Part shown: positions 1 to 6,122 of the stretch, piece after piece
How the letters are laid out: every line of letters begins with the position of its first letter
Position numbering within the stretch: position 1 is the first letter of the stretch
Assembly (NCBI GenBank): GCA_018302725.1
Contig: JAGVZJ010000004.1
Coordinates: 1 to 13,142, forward strand
DNA length: 13,142 nucleotides
DNA from: Candidatus Woesearchaeota archaeon
GTDB taxonomy: Archaea > Nanobdellota > Nanobdellia > SCGC-AAA011-G17 > GW2011-AR20
Reading direction: 5' to 3'
Notes under the pieces: model-generated
What the model was told of the DNA's origin: nothing
The model's database searches: none
Seen by the model: only the letters and a program-made list of their open reading frames with translations
Translations under genes and position numbers: made by a program

Positions 1-71
1 CTAAGTTGAAACCTAAAAATAACCTTACAGCTGAGCAGATGGATATTTTAAATGAGGGTATGTTTAGATGA
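1..71 (+). CDS. 3' end of a small gene, possibly the antitoxin partner of the PIN protein
   Basis: An open frame enters from the left edge and reads 22 codons (first complete codon at position 3) to a TGA at 69-71. The visible residues are polar and end in NEGMFR. Its stop overlaps the ATG of the PIN-domain gene in an ATGA at 68-71, the usual arrangement for translationally coupled antitoxin-toxin pairs. No DNA-binding domain is visible because nearly the whole protein lies outside the window. The antitoxin role is inferred only from position and overlap. Confidence 0.5.
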   Translation, partial: KLKPKNNLTAEQMDILNEGMFR

Positions 72-442
72 ACTTTATAGATAGTAACATAATAGCTTAT
101 GCTTTCTATGAGAATAAAAACAGAGATAAGTGTAGAGAATTGATTAGGAAAGGAGGTATGACTGACAGTTTAGCCTTAATTGAGGCGTTTAATATAATTG
201 AGCACCAAATAAATAGAAGGATTGCAGCAGACTCAATAAAATCTTTATTGAAAGCTAATTTTGAAATTATAAATATTGATGAGAATATAGTTTTTGAAGC
301 CTTAAAGAGATCTGAGAAGTATAAAAAACTTAAATTTTTAGACTTAGTCCATTACATCGTTGCACTAATTCACAACTGCGAAGAATTCATTAGTTATGAT
401 AAAGATTTTGATGGATTGGGGATAAAAAAGACTGAACCTTAA
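68..442 (+). CDS. PIN-domain ribonuclease, VapC-like toxin candidate
   Basis: This is a 124-residue protein with the acidic residues of a PIN-fold, Mg2+-dependent nuclease. D5 lies in the first strand (FIDSNIIAY), E39 in LALIEAFN, D92 in KFLDLVHY, and D111/D113 in ISYDKDF. Length and spacing fit a single-domain VapC-type protein. PIN proteins of this class usually cut tRNA or rRNA and are held inactive by a small antitoxin encoded just upstream; here an upstream frame overlaps it by 4 nt. The target cannot be read from the sequence. A chromosomal RNA-processing PIN protein without a toxin role is the alternative. A T-rich stretch follows the stop (about 443-455) and may end the transcript. 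Confidence 0.85.
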   Translation: MNFIDSNIIAYAFYENKNRDKCRELIRKGGMTDSLALIEAFNIIEHQINRRIAADSIKSLLKANFEIINIDENIVFEALKRSEKYKKLKFLDLVHYIVALIHNCEEFISYDKDFDGLGIKKTEP

Positions 443-490
443 CTTCTTTTTAATTATAGAAGATAAAAGGTTAAAAAATTAAAAGATAAA

Positions 491-498
491 TTTTTATA
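491..498 (+). promoter_or_regulatory. TATA box for the thioredoxin-like gene
   Basis: TTTTTATA lies centred about 26 nt before the ATG at 520, in an A-rich stretch that could supply the BRE. The spacing predicts a leaderless transcript starting at or next to the start codon. Confidence 0.5.
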
Positions 499-519
499 CT
501 AAACTTATTCTTTATTTTT

Positions 520-987
520 ATGAACAGAAAAGAGAGAAGAAAACTGGAGAGACAGAAGCTGTTTACAGATGATGCAAAAGTGGAAGAAGCTAAACCCAAA
601 AGCCGCAAAAAACAAGTTATCTTTTTCTTAATCCTCGTTTTGGCAGTTGCTTTTATTATTTTTTCTTATCTAAGAGACCAACAACCCGGGGAATATGATG
701 ATTTTGTTGCATGTTTAGCTGAAAAGGATGTTAAGTTTTACGGGTCTTTTCAATGCTCACACTGCCAGGAACAAAAGAAATTATTTGGCAGGTCTTCAAA
801 AACTCTTGATGAAACAGGGGTGTATGTAGAGTGTGGACCGCTAGGAAATTTTAATAGTCGGTGCACTTTTGATAAGGTGTCTGTTGTTCCGTTATGGAAA
901 ATTGGAGACGAGGAAATATTGGGGAAGCAGCAGCTTAACTTATTATCTAAAAAGTCAGGATGTAGTTTACCAAATGAACCATCTTAA
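520..987 (+). CDS. Membrane-anchored thioredoxin-fold protein resembling the C-terminal domain of VKOR fusions
   Basis: The 155-residue protein has a basic, charged N-terminus (1-31), one membrane helix (about 33-50) and a thioredoxin-like domain outside the cell membrane. The domain carries a C79-S-H-C82 active site in KFYGSFQCSHCQEQKKLFG, a YVECGP stretch with C105, a further C115, a probable cis-Pro at P124 (VVP) and C148 near the end. This pattern, especially the order CL..., FYG..CxHC..QK.LFG, VECGP, SGC, is the one I know from the thioredoxin domain fused behind vitamin K epoxide reductase (VKOR). No VKOR domain is present here or next door. The likely role is disulfide exchange in exported proteins; oxidant versus reductant cannot be told. 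It overlaps the next gene by 14 nt, so the two are probably translated together. Confidence 0.8.
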   Translation: MNRKERRKLERQKLFTDDAKVEEAKPKSRKKQVIFFLILVLAVAFIIFSYLRDQQPGEYDDFVACLAEKDVKFYGSFQCSHCQEQKKLFGRSSKTLDETGVYVECGPLGNFNSRCTFDKVSVVPLWKIGDEEILGKQQLNLLSKKSGCSLPNEPS

Positions 988-1558
988 AATTTTATGTTTC
1001 ATTCTATTTCTGGTTTTTTCTAGTTTGATAGTCAATATATTCAATCCTGAGTATTACAACTCAAAATTTAAAGTTAATGGAGCATATGAAAAGTTTGGAG
1101 AAGATGTGTTTTCAGTAAACAAAGAAGTGCTGGGGTATGTAGCAGGTGTTAGAGAATTAGAAACAGATTTTTTTAGTGAAAAAGAGAAGAATCATTTAGG
1201 GGATGTAAGGGTATTATTTTTAGCTGGTTATTCTTTATTTTTGATAACTTTTCTTTCTTTGTTATTTATTAAAAAAACGGAACTATCAGATATCCTATTT
1301 AAATCCGGAGTTATTGGGGTTGGGTTTATCCTTCTTTTAATTGTGCTTAGCTACATAAACTTTGAACTGCTATTTACTTTTTTTCATCAATTGTCCTTTA
1401 AAGAAGGAACATGGTTGTTTAATGCAAATGATAAAATTATACAAATTTACACATTTGACCTGTTTTTTGATTTATTTTTGAGGATCTTATTAACTTCATT
1501 AGCTTTGTTCTCTTTCTCAATACTTTTCTCTAGAGTAAAGGTTAAATATACCTGCTGA
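974..1558 (+). CDS. DUF1461 / TIGR01906 integral membrane protein, Lit-like
   Basis: This 194-residue protein has about four membrane helices (roughly 4-22, 80-99, 110-128 and 163-185). It carries the hallmarks of the DUF1461 family: an extracytoplasmic loop with EKNHLGDVR (H74) and FHQLSF followed by GTWLF and an Asn/Asp-rich stretch (H138 onward). In low-GC Firmicutes this family includes Lit, a lipoprotein intramolecular acyl transferase with two essential histidines; H74 and H138 are plausible counterparts. Whether the archaeal protein moves acyl chains is unknown, since archaeal lipids are ether-linked. I chose the ATG at 974, 14 nt inside the upstream gene, because it places the first helix at the N-terminus; the open frame extends back to 869 but that part only shadows the thioredoxin gene. 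The Ca2+-ATPase gene starts 11 nt downstream. Confidence 0.72.
   Translation: MNHLKILCFILFLVFSSLIVNIFNPEYYNSKFKVNGAYEKFGEDVFSVNKEVLGYVAGVRELETDFFSEKEKNHLGDVRVLFLAGYSLFLITFLSLLFIKKTELSDILFKSGVIGVGFILLLIVLSYINFELLFTFFHQLSFKEGTWLFNANDKIIQIYTFDLFFDLFLRILLTSLALFSFSILFSRVKVKYTC
1541..1550 (+). promoter_or_regulatory. Possible internal TATA box for the Ca2+-ATPase gene
   Basis: GTTAAATATA inside the last codons of the DUF1461 gene is centred about 24 nt before the ATPase ATG at 1570. It could give a leaderless transcript of the ATPase alone, in addition to read-through from 520. AT-rich coding sequence makes chance matches common. Confidence 0.3.
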
Positions 1559-1569
1559 TTAAGATTATT

Positions 1570-4122
1570 ATGGAGTTTTACAGTCTTTCAGGGACTCAAA
1601 TATATGAAAGATTTGCAACAAAAAAGCAAGGTCTTAGCCAAGAAGAAGCCGAGGCAAGATTAAAACAGTATGGTCCTAACCAATTAAAAAGAGAAGATAA
1701 GATTAAGGTTATAAAACTAATTTTTTCTCAAATAAACAGCTCTGTTGTTTACATTCTTATAGCTGCGTTTTTGATATCTGTATTTCTAGGAGAGAAGCTT
1801 GATTCTATTGTGATAGGCTCTGTGATTATCTTAAACACATCTCTTGGTTTTTTTCAGGAATATAAAGCTGAGAAGTCCATAAGGGCATTAAAAAGACTTT
1901 CAGAACCAAAGAGTTTTGTCTTAAGGAACAATGAAGTTAAAGAGGTAGATACGGACTTGGTTGTTCCCGGGGATATTGTTTTGTTAGAATCGGGTAGTTT
2001 TATACCTGCTGATTGTTATATTGTAGAGGCATATGAGCTTAAGACAGATGAATCCCTGCTGACTGGGGAATCTGTCCCTGTTGGTAAAAGGGTTGGGGCT
2101 ATCTCTGAAGAAAGGGAGATAAGTAGTAGGGAGAACATGGTATTTTCTGGTACAACCATTGCTGGAGGGAAAGGGAAAGGTGTTGTGGTTGCCACAGGAA
2201 TGAAGACTGAAGTAGGAAAAATCGCAAAGATGATACAAGAGCCTGAAGAATTAACTCCCTTGCAGAGGAAATTGAACAAGCTTGGAAAAAAACTAGGAAT
2301 CGTGGTTGTTATTATTGCACTTATTATTCTCTTTTCAGGCCTGTTGAGGGGCCAAGAGATCAATAGTATGGTTCTTGTTGCGATGAGCATTGCTGTAGCA
2401 GCCATACCTGAAGGCTTGCCCGCTGTTGTTACTATCAGCTTAGCGTTTGGGGTACAAAGGATGCTTAAAAAAAACATACTGGTGAGAAGATTAAGCTCAG
2501 TAGAAACCTTAGGAAGCACCACTGTTATCTGCGCTGATAAAACAGGAACATTAACCCAGAATAAAATGACTGTTATAGAAGCATTTGCAAATATGAAAGT
2601 ATACAAGCTAAAAGAAAAAATTTCAGAAGAATTATCTGGACTGTTGGAAAATGTTTATCTTAGTAATGATTTGGGGAAATATAGCGCAGAGAAACTTACA
2701 GACCCTACGGATCTAGCTTTGTCTAGCCTATCTTCTGGACAGGAATCTAAGATTAAGGCTGAAAAACTTGATGAAGACCCCTTTAGCTCTGAAAAAAAAT
2801 ATTCAGCAATTTACTGCAAGACTGGCAATAAGAAGTTTTGGAATTTTAAAGGAGCAGTTGAAGTAATTCTGAAGAGATCCAGATATATTCGAAATAATGG
2901 CGAGTTGCGAGTAATGACAATAGAAGACAAAAAGGAAATTCTTGAGACTAATAGAAAGATGGCGTCCAAAGCACTGAGAGTGATTGCCTTTGCTTATTCA
3001 AAGGATGACAGGAAGACCGATTTGGTGTTTACCGGATTGGTTGGGATGATAGACCCACCAAGATTAGGTGTTAAGGAGTCTATAATCCAATGCAAAAATG
3101 CAGGAATAAGAGTAATCATGATTACTGGAGACCATAAGATAACTGCACAGGCGATTGCTAATAATATCGGGCTGGGTATTAAGACTATAACAGGGAAGGA
3201 ACTAGAAGAAATGGAAGATGAAGAGCTGAAGGATAAGGTAAGAACCGTTGATGTTTTTGCTAGAGTTAATCCAATCCACAAGGTCAGGATATTGAAAGCT
3301 TTAAAGTCTAATGGGGAAATTGTAGCTATGACCGGGGATGGGATAAATGATGCTCCAGCATTAAAAAAAGCAGATATTGGTGTTGCGGTCGGAGCTGGGA
3401 CTGATGTGGCAAAAGATGCTAGTGATATGGTTATACTGGATAATGATTTCACTAGTATTGCAAAAGCTGTTGAACAGGGGAGAGGGATTTATGACAACAT
3501 CAAAAAATTTGTAAATTATTTATTGAGCAGCAATTTTGGGGAAGTATTAATTTTGTTCTTGGCTATGCTAATCGCATTTAGAGTTGGTGATAAGGTTGTA
3601 ATCCCTTTAACTGCTGTACAGATCTTGTGGATAAACTTGATTACGGATGGTTTACCTGCTCTAGCCTTGGGAGTGGATGATTTTGCTGACGATATTATGA
3701 AGAGGAAGCCAAGAAATCCTCAAGAGAAAATAGTAGATGGGAATATGTGGATGAGTATTTTACTAATTGGGGGTTTAATGAGTGCAGCAGGACTGGTGCT
3801 ATTTAAACTCAGTCTACCTGATATTGCTAAGGCACAAACTATTGTTTTTACTTCATTAGTTGTATTTGAGCTTGGAAGAGTTTATATGATTAGGAGCCAG
3901 TACAACCTTAGACTATTTAGCAATCACTGGCTGATTTATGCAGTTTTAACCAGCTTTATCCTGCAGCTGGCGGTTATTTACACACCCCTGAAAACTTACT
4001 TTGATACATCTGCATTGGGGGTGTATTCTTGGATAATTATCTTTGTCGCTTTGTTTGTCTTATTGATTGGGGGGACAATAGGGATCAACATTATTAGGGA
4101 GATTACACATGAATTTGATTAG
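1570..4122 (+). CDS. P-type Ca2+-transporting ATPase (type IIA)
   Basis: The 850-residue pump has the full P-type layout: N-terminal cation-ATPase domain (about 1-70), actuator with TGES at 165-168, TM4 PEGLP with E281, the phosphorylated D323 in DKTGTLT, a nucleotide-binding KGA with K427, TGD at 519-521 and the hinge TGDGINDAP at 588-596. TM5 has SSNFGEV (N655, E658), TM6 has NLITDGLP (N689, T692, D693), and TM8 has VVFELGR (E767). By known SERCA correspondence these cover both Ca2+ sites, including the TM5 and TM8 acidic residues that secretory-pathway one-site pumps lack. It therefore probably exports Ca2+, perhaps two per cycle. It sits third in a compact cluster with envelope redox genes. 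A different divalent cation is possible but less likely given the motifs. Confidence 0.93.
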   Translation: MEFYSLSGTQIYERFATKKQGLSQEEAEARLKQYGPNQLKREDKIKVIKLIFSQINSSVVYILIAAFLISVFLGEKLDSIVIGSVIILNTSLGFFQEYKAEKSIRALKRLSEPKSFVLRNNEVKEVDTDLVVPGDIVLLESGSFIPADCYIVEAYELKTDESLLTGESVPVGKRVGAISEEREISSRENMVFSGTTIAGGKGKGVVVATGMKTEVGKIAKMIQEPEELTPLQRKLNKLGKKLGIVVVIIALIILFSGLLRGQEINSMVLVAMSIAVAAIPEGLPAVVTISLAFGVQRMLKKNILVRRLSSVETLGSTTVICADKTGTLTQNKMTVIEAFANMKVYKLKEKISEELSGLLENVYLSNDLGKYSAEKLTDPTDLALSSLSSGQESKIKAEKLDEDPFSSEKKYSAIYCKTGNKKFWNFKGAVEVILKRSRYIRNNGELRVMTIEDKKEILETNRKMASKALRVIAFAYSKDDRKTDLVFTGLVGMIDPPRLGVKESIIQCKNAGIRVIMITGDHKITAQAIANNIGLGIKTITGKELEEMEDEELKDKVRTVDVFARVNPIHKVRILKALKSNGEIVAMTGDGINDAPALKKADIGVAVGAGTDVAKDASDMVILDNDFTSIAKAVEQGRGIYDNIKKFVNYLLSSNFGEVLILFLAMLIAFRVGDKVVIPLTAVQILWINLITDGLPALALGVDDFADDIMKRKPRNPQEKIVDGNMWMSILLIGGLMSAAGLVLFKLSLPDIAKAQTIVFTSLVVFELGRVYMIRSQYNLRLFSNHWLIYAVLTSFILQLAVIYTPLKTYFDTSALGVYSWIIIFVALFVLLIGGTIGINIIREITHEFD

Positions 4123-4163
4123 TTAATTAAGTTATAATCAGACTAAGAGGGATTAAGGGAAAA

Positions 4164-4172
4164 CTTTTTAAA
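4164..4172 (+). promoter_or_regulatory. TATA box for the DsbA-like gene
   Basis: CTTTTTAAA with a purine-rich GGGAAAA just before it. Transcription about 26 nt downstream would begin near 4194, just ahead of the G-rich ribosome-binding site at 4196-4202. Confidence 0.55.
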
Positions 4173-4195
4173 GAATCCAGTTATGAGAAAGTCAA

Positions 4196-4202
4196 GGGGG
4201 TT
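4196..4202 (+). promoter_or_regulatory. G-rich Shine-Dalgarno that decides the start of the DsbA-like gene
   Basis: GGGGGTT can pair with the usual archaeal anti-SD through one G-U pair. It touches the ATG at 4203 (no room) but is 6 nt from the ATG at 4209. A very similar leader (AAGGGGGT, then ATGAAT/ATGA) precedes the minus-strand gene starting at 10945. Confidence 0.45.
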
Positions 4203-4208
4203 ATGAAT

Positions 4209-4922
4209 ATGGAAGAAAATCGTGATGAAGGAAGAGATTCTTTTAAGGTAAATAAACTGACTTTTTGGAAGTCTTTAACAGGCATATTAGGGGTTTTATT
4301 TGTTTTAGCATTTTTTAATGTTGTTGATTTAGGTGAAAACTCTGGTCCGACTGGCGCTGCTGTTGTGGCTCCAGATACGCAAATACCTACTGCACCACCT
4401 GAAAAACAGGATGTTAAATATGATGGTGCTCCTATTCTAGGAGAAGAAGATGCACCAGTTACAATAGTGGAATTTAGTGATTTTCAATGTCCTTATTGTG
4501 CGAGATTCTTTGAACAAACTTTTCCACAACTAAAGGAAAATTACATAAAAACAGGGAAAGTTAAGCTTGCTTTTAGACATTTACCTTTGAGCTTCCATCA
4601 ATATGCTCAAAAGACTGCAGAAGCTTCAGAATGCGCAAATGAACAAGGTAAGTTTTGGGAGTACCATGATACTGTATTTAACAACCAAGATCAATTAAGC
4701 GATACAATCTTAAGTACCTGGGCGGGAGAGATAGGATTAGATGTGAAGAAGTTTGATGACTGCTTGGAATCGGGTAAGTATAAAGAAAAGGTACAAGCTG
4801 ATTCAAATGATGCAGGAAGTTATGGAGTATCAGGAACACCTTCCTTCTTCATTAATGGAAAACTCCTTGTAGGAGCTCAGCCTTATGAAGCATTTCAACA
4901 GGTTATAGATGCAGAATTATAA
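4209..4922 (+). CDS. Membrane-anchored DsbA-family disulfide oxidoreductase
   Basis: The protein has 237 residues from ATG 4209; an in-frame ATG at 4203 would add Met-Asn, but the ribosome-binding site favours 4209. A charged N-terminus is followed by one membrane helix (about 18-38), a Pro/Thr-rich linker (about 45-70) and a DsbA-type thioredoxin fold with a helical insertion. The active site is C94-P-Y-C97 in FSDFQCPYCARFF, and the cis-Pro loop is GTP with P211. Two more cysteines, C142 and C185, lie in the helical part. The enzyme should form or shuffle disulfides in exported proteins. No DsbB or VKOR partner is visible in the window, although a thioredoxin-like protein and a glutaredoxin are encoded close by. 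It resembles the BdbD/DsbA proteins widespread in archaea. Confidence 0.88.
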   Translation: MEENRDEGRDSFKVNKLTFWKSLTGILGVLFVLAFFNVVDLGENSGPTGAAVVAPDTQIPTAPPEKQDVKYDGAPILGEEDAPVTIVEFSDFQCPYCARFFEQTFPQLKENYIKTGKVKLAFRHLPLSFHQYAQKTAEASECANEQGKFWEYHDTVFNNQDQLSDTILSTWAGEIGLDVKKFDDCLESGKYKEKVQADSNDAGSYGVSGTPSFFINGKLLVGAQPYEAFQQVIDAEL

Positions 4923-4928
4923 TTCTGC

Positions 4929-4944
4929 TTTATTTTTTATTTTT
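4929..4944 (+). terminator. T-rich transcription terminator candidate
   Basis: Three T runs of 3, 6 and 5 follow the DsbA-like stop codon within 22 nt, matching the simple oligo-T terminators of archaea. No hairpin is seen. The glutaredoxin gene starts right after, so termination may be partial. Confidence 0.45.
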
Positions 4945-4946
4945 AA

Positions 4947-4950
4947 GAGG
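4947..4950 (+). promoter_or_regulatory. Short Shine-Dalgarno for the glutaredoxin-like gene
   Basis: GAGG stands 5 nt before the ATG at 4956, in AAGAGGCTAAAATG. It supports that start and indicates a leadered message. Confidence 0.35.
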
Positions 4951-4955
4951 CTAAA

Positions 4956-5201
4956 ATGAGAATCAAAATATTTTTGACATCTAGTTGCCATTACTGCAAT
5001 AAAGCAAAAGAGTATCTTAAGAAGCGCGGCGCGGATTTTATTGATTGTAATGTTCGGGATAATCCAGATGCTGCAAAAGAGATGGTAGAAAAAACCGGGC
5101 AGTACGGAGCGCCTGTTATTGTGATAGATGGAAACTGGGATGAAGCAATAATCGGGTTTGATAAAGAAGCAATAGAAAAGGCTTTAAACAAGAATTCTTA
5201 A
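4956..5201 (+). CDS. Glutaredoxin-like protein
   Basis: An 81-residue cytoplasmic thioredoxin-fold protein of usual glutaredoxin/NrdH length, without signal or membrane segment. The active site is C11-H-Y-C14 directly after the first strand (KIFLTSSCHYC). The cis-Pro is P53 in GAPVIVID, and a final GFD plus helix closes the fold. A third cysteine (C31) is present. It probably passes electrons from a cytoplasmic reductase to protein or ribonucleotide reductase disulfides; the physiological donor is not evident. It lies between an exported DsbA-like enzyme and a membrane-bound protease, with 9 nt to the next start, so it may be co-expressed with genes acting on the other side of the membrane. 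Confidence 0.87.
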   Translation: MRIKIFLTSSCHYCNKAKEYLKKRGADFIDCNVRDNPDAAKEMVEKTGQYGAPVIVIDGNWDEAIIGFDKEAIEKALNKNS

Positions 5202-5210
5202 TTCTAATTC

Positions 5211-6083
5211 ATGACAAAAAAAAGAATTGATAAGTTTCATGTAATTATTTTTATTAAAATTTTAATAATAGGATTTCTGATATACCAACAATTCTTTATT
5301 ATTTCTTTAAGAAATGAGATAAACTTAGACATGAATGAAATAAGAGACAGAGTTTCTACTGTTGATACCAGGATAACTGAGGTGAATAAAGAAAGGATAG
5401 ACTCTGATAATAAACTACTGGGTGTCATTGCTGATTTAGAAAAGACAAGCGCAAGCCAGATAGAGGATTTGAATCTGCAGTTGAAAGATGTTAAGATTAA
5501 ATCTAAAGATTTTTCTGCAATTATAGATGATATTCTTCCTTCTGTTGTCGGGATTGTTGCGGGGCAATCTTTGGGGTCTGGGGCAATAGTTACAGAAGAT
5601 GGGTTCGTAATAACTAATTATCATGTTGTTAGTTCTGGAACCAGTAATATACAAGTATTTATGTCGGATAGTTCTGTTTATTCTGCACAAATTATAGGAT
5701 ATAATTCTCCTATGGATGTTGCTGTTTTGAAGATTAATGGAAATAACTTTAACTACCTTCAGTTTACAGATTCTAAAAATGTTAATATTGGAGAGAAGGT
5801 TATAGCTGTGGGGAATCCTTATGGGTTGAGTTTTTCAGTTACTGAAGGGATAGTAAGCGCTGTTAACAGGGAAGGGCCTAATGGATTGAGTGTTTATACT
5901 CAAACAGATGTTCCTATAAACCCTGGAAATTCAGGAGGTCCTTTAATCAACTTGAATCAGGAAATTGTTGGGATTAATAATTTCAAAGTTGGAGAAGCTG
6001 AAGGATTGGGATTTGCGCTACAAGCGGATACCGCAAGCCAGGTTACTTTTGACATTATTGATAAGTACAAACAACCTGCCTGA
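5211..6083 (+). CDS. Membrane-anchored trypsin-like serine protease (HtrA/DegP family, no PDZ domain)
   Basis: The 290-residue protein has an N-terminal membrane helix (about 10-31), a charged, probably coiled-coil stalk (about 34-98) and one S1C protease domain (about 105-285). The catalytic triad is clear: H138 in TNYHVV, D169 in MDVAVLKI and S241 in NPGNSGGPL. The chain stops soon after the last protease strand (LGFAL), so the PDZ domain found in most HtrA proteins is missing rather than cut off: TGA follows a normal polar tail. The stalk may do the oligomerising or sensing instead. It should degrade or survey misfolded exported proteins, matching the DsbA-like and thioredoxin-like neighbours. 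It starts 9 nt after the glutaredoxin stop with no clear ribosome-binding site. Confidence 0.9.
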   Translation: MTKKRIDKFHVIIFIKILIIGFLIYQQFFIISLRNEINLDMNEIRDRVSTVDTRITEVNKERIDSDNKLLGVIADLEKTSASQIEDLNLQLKDVKIKSKDFSAIIDDILPSVVGIVAGQSLGSGAIVTEDGFVITNYHVVSSGTSNIQVFMSDSSVYSAQIIGYNSPMDVAVLKINGNNFNYLQFTDSKNVNIGEKVIAVGNPYGLSFSVTEGIVSAVNREGPNGLSVYTQTDVPINPGNSGGPLINLNQEIVGINNFKVGEAEGLGFALQADTASQVTFDIIDKYKQPA

Positions 6084-6092
6084 TTCCAATAA

Positions 6093-6102
6093 ATTTATAA
6101 AA
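6093..6102 (+). promoter_or_regulatory. TATA box for the malic enzyme gene
   Basis: ATTTATAAAA centred about 25 nt before the ATG at 6123, right after the protease gene. It predicts a leaderless transcript and separates malic enzyme from the cluster upstream. Confidence 0.55.
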
Positions 6103-6122
6103 GTTAGGCAAATATTCTTCTT

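Noticed and set aside
869..973. N-terminal extension of the DUF1461 protein by 35 residues
   Set aside because: It lies wholly within the thioredoxin-like gene in another frame, is not typical of the family, and the ATG at 974 puts the first membrane helix at the N-terminus.
2016..2606. Long minus-strand open frame (196 codons) inside the Ca2+-ATPase gene
   Set aside because: It is antisense to strongly conserved actuator and phosphorylation-site coding sequence, with low-complexity hydrophobic translation and no promoter or ribosome-binding site.
2994..3452. Minus-strand open frame (152 codons) opposite the ATPase hinge region
   Set aside because: Antisense shadow of conserved coding sequence, Ser/Thr/Ile-rich with no domain.
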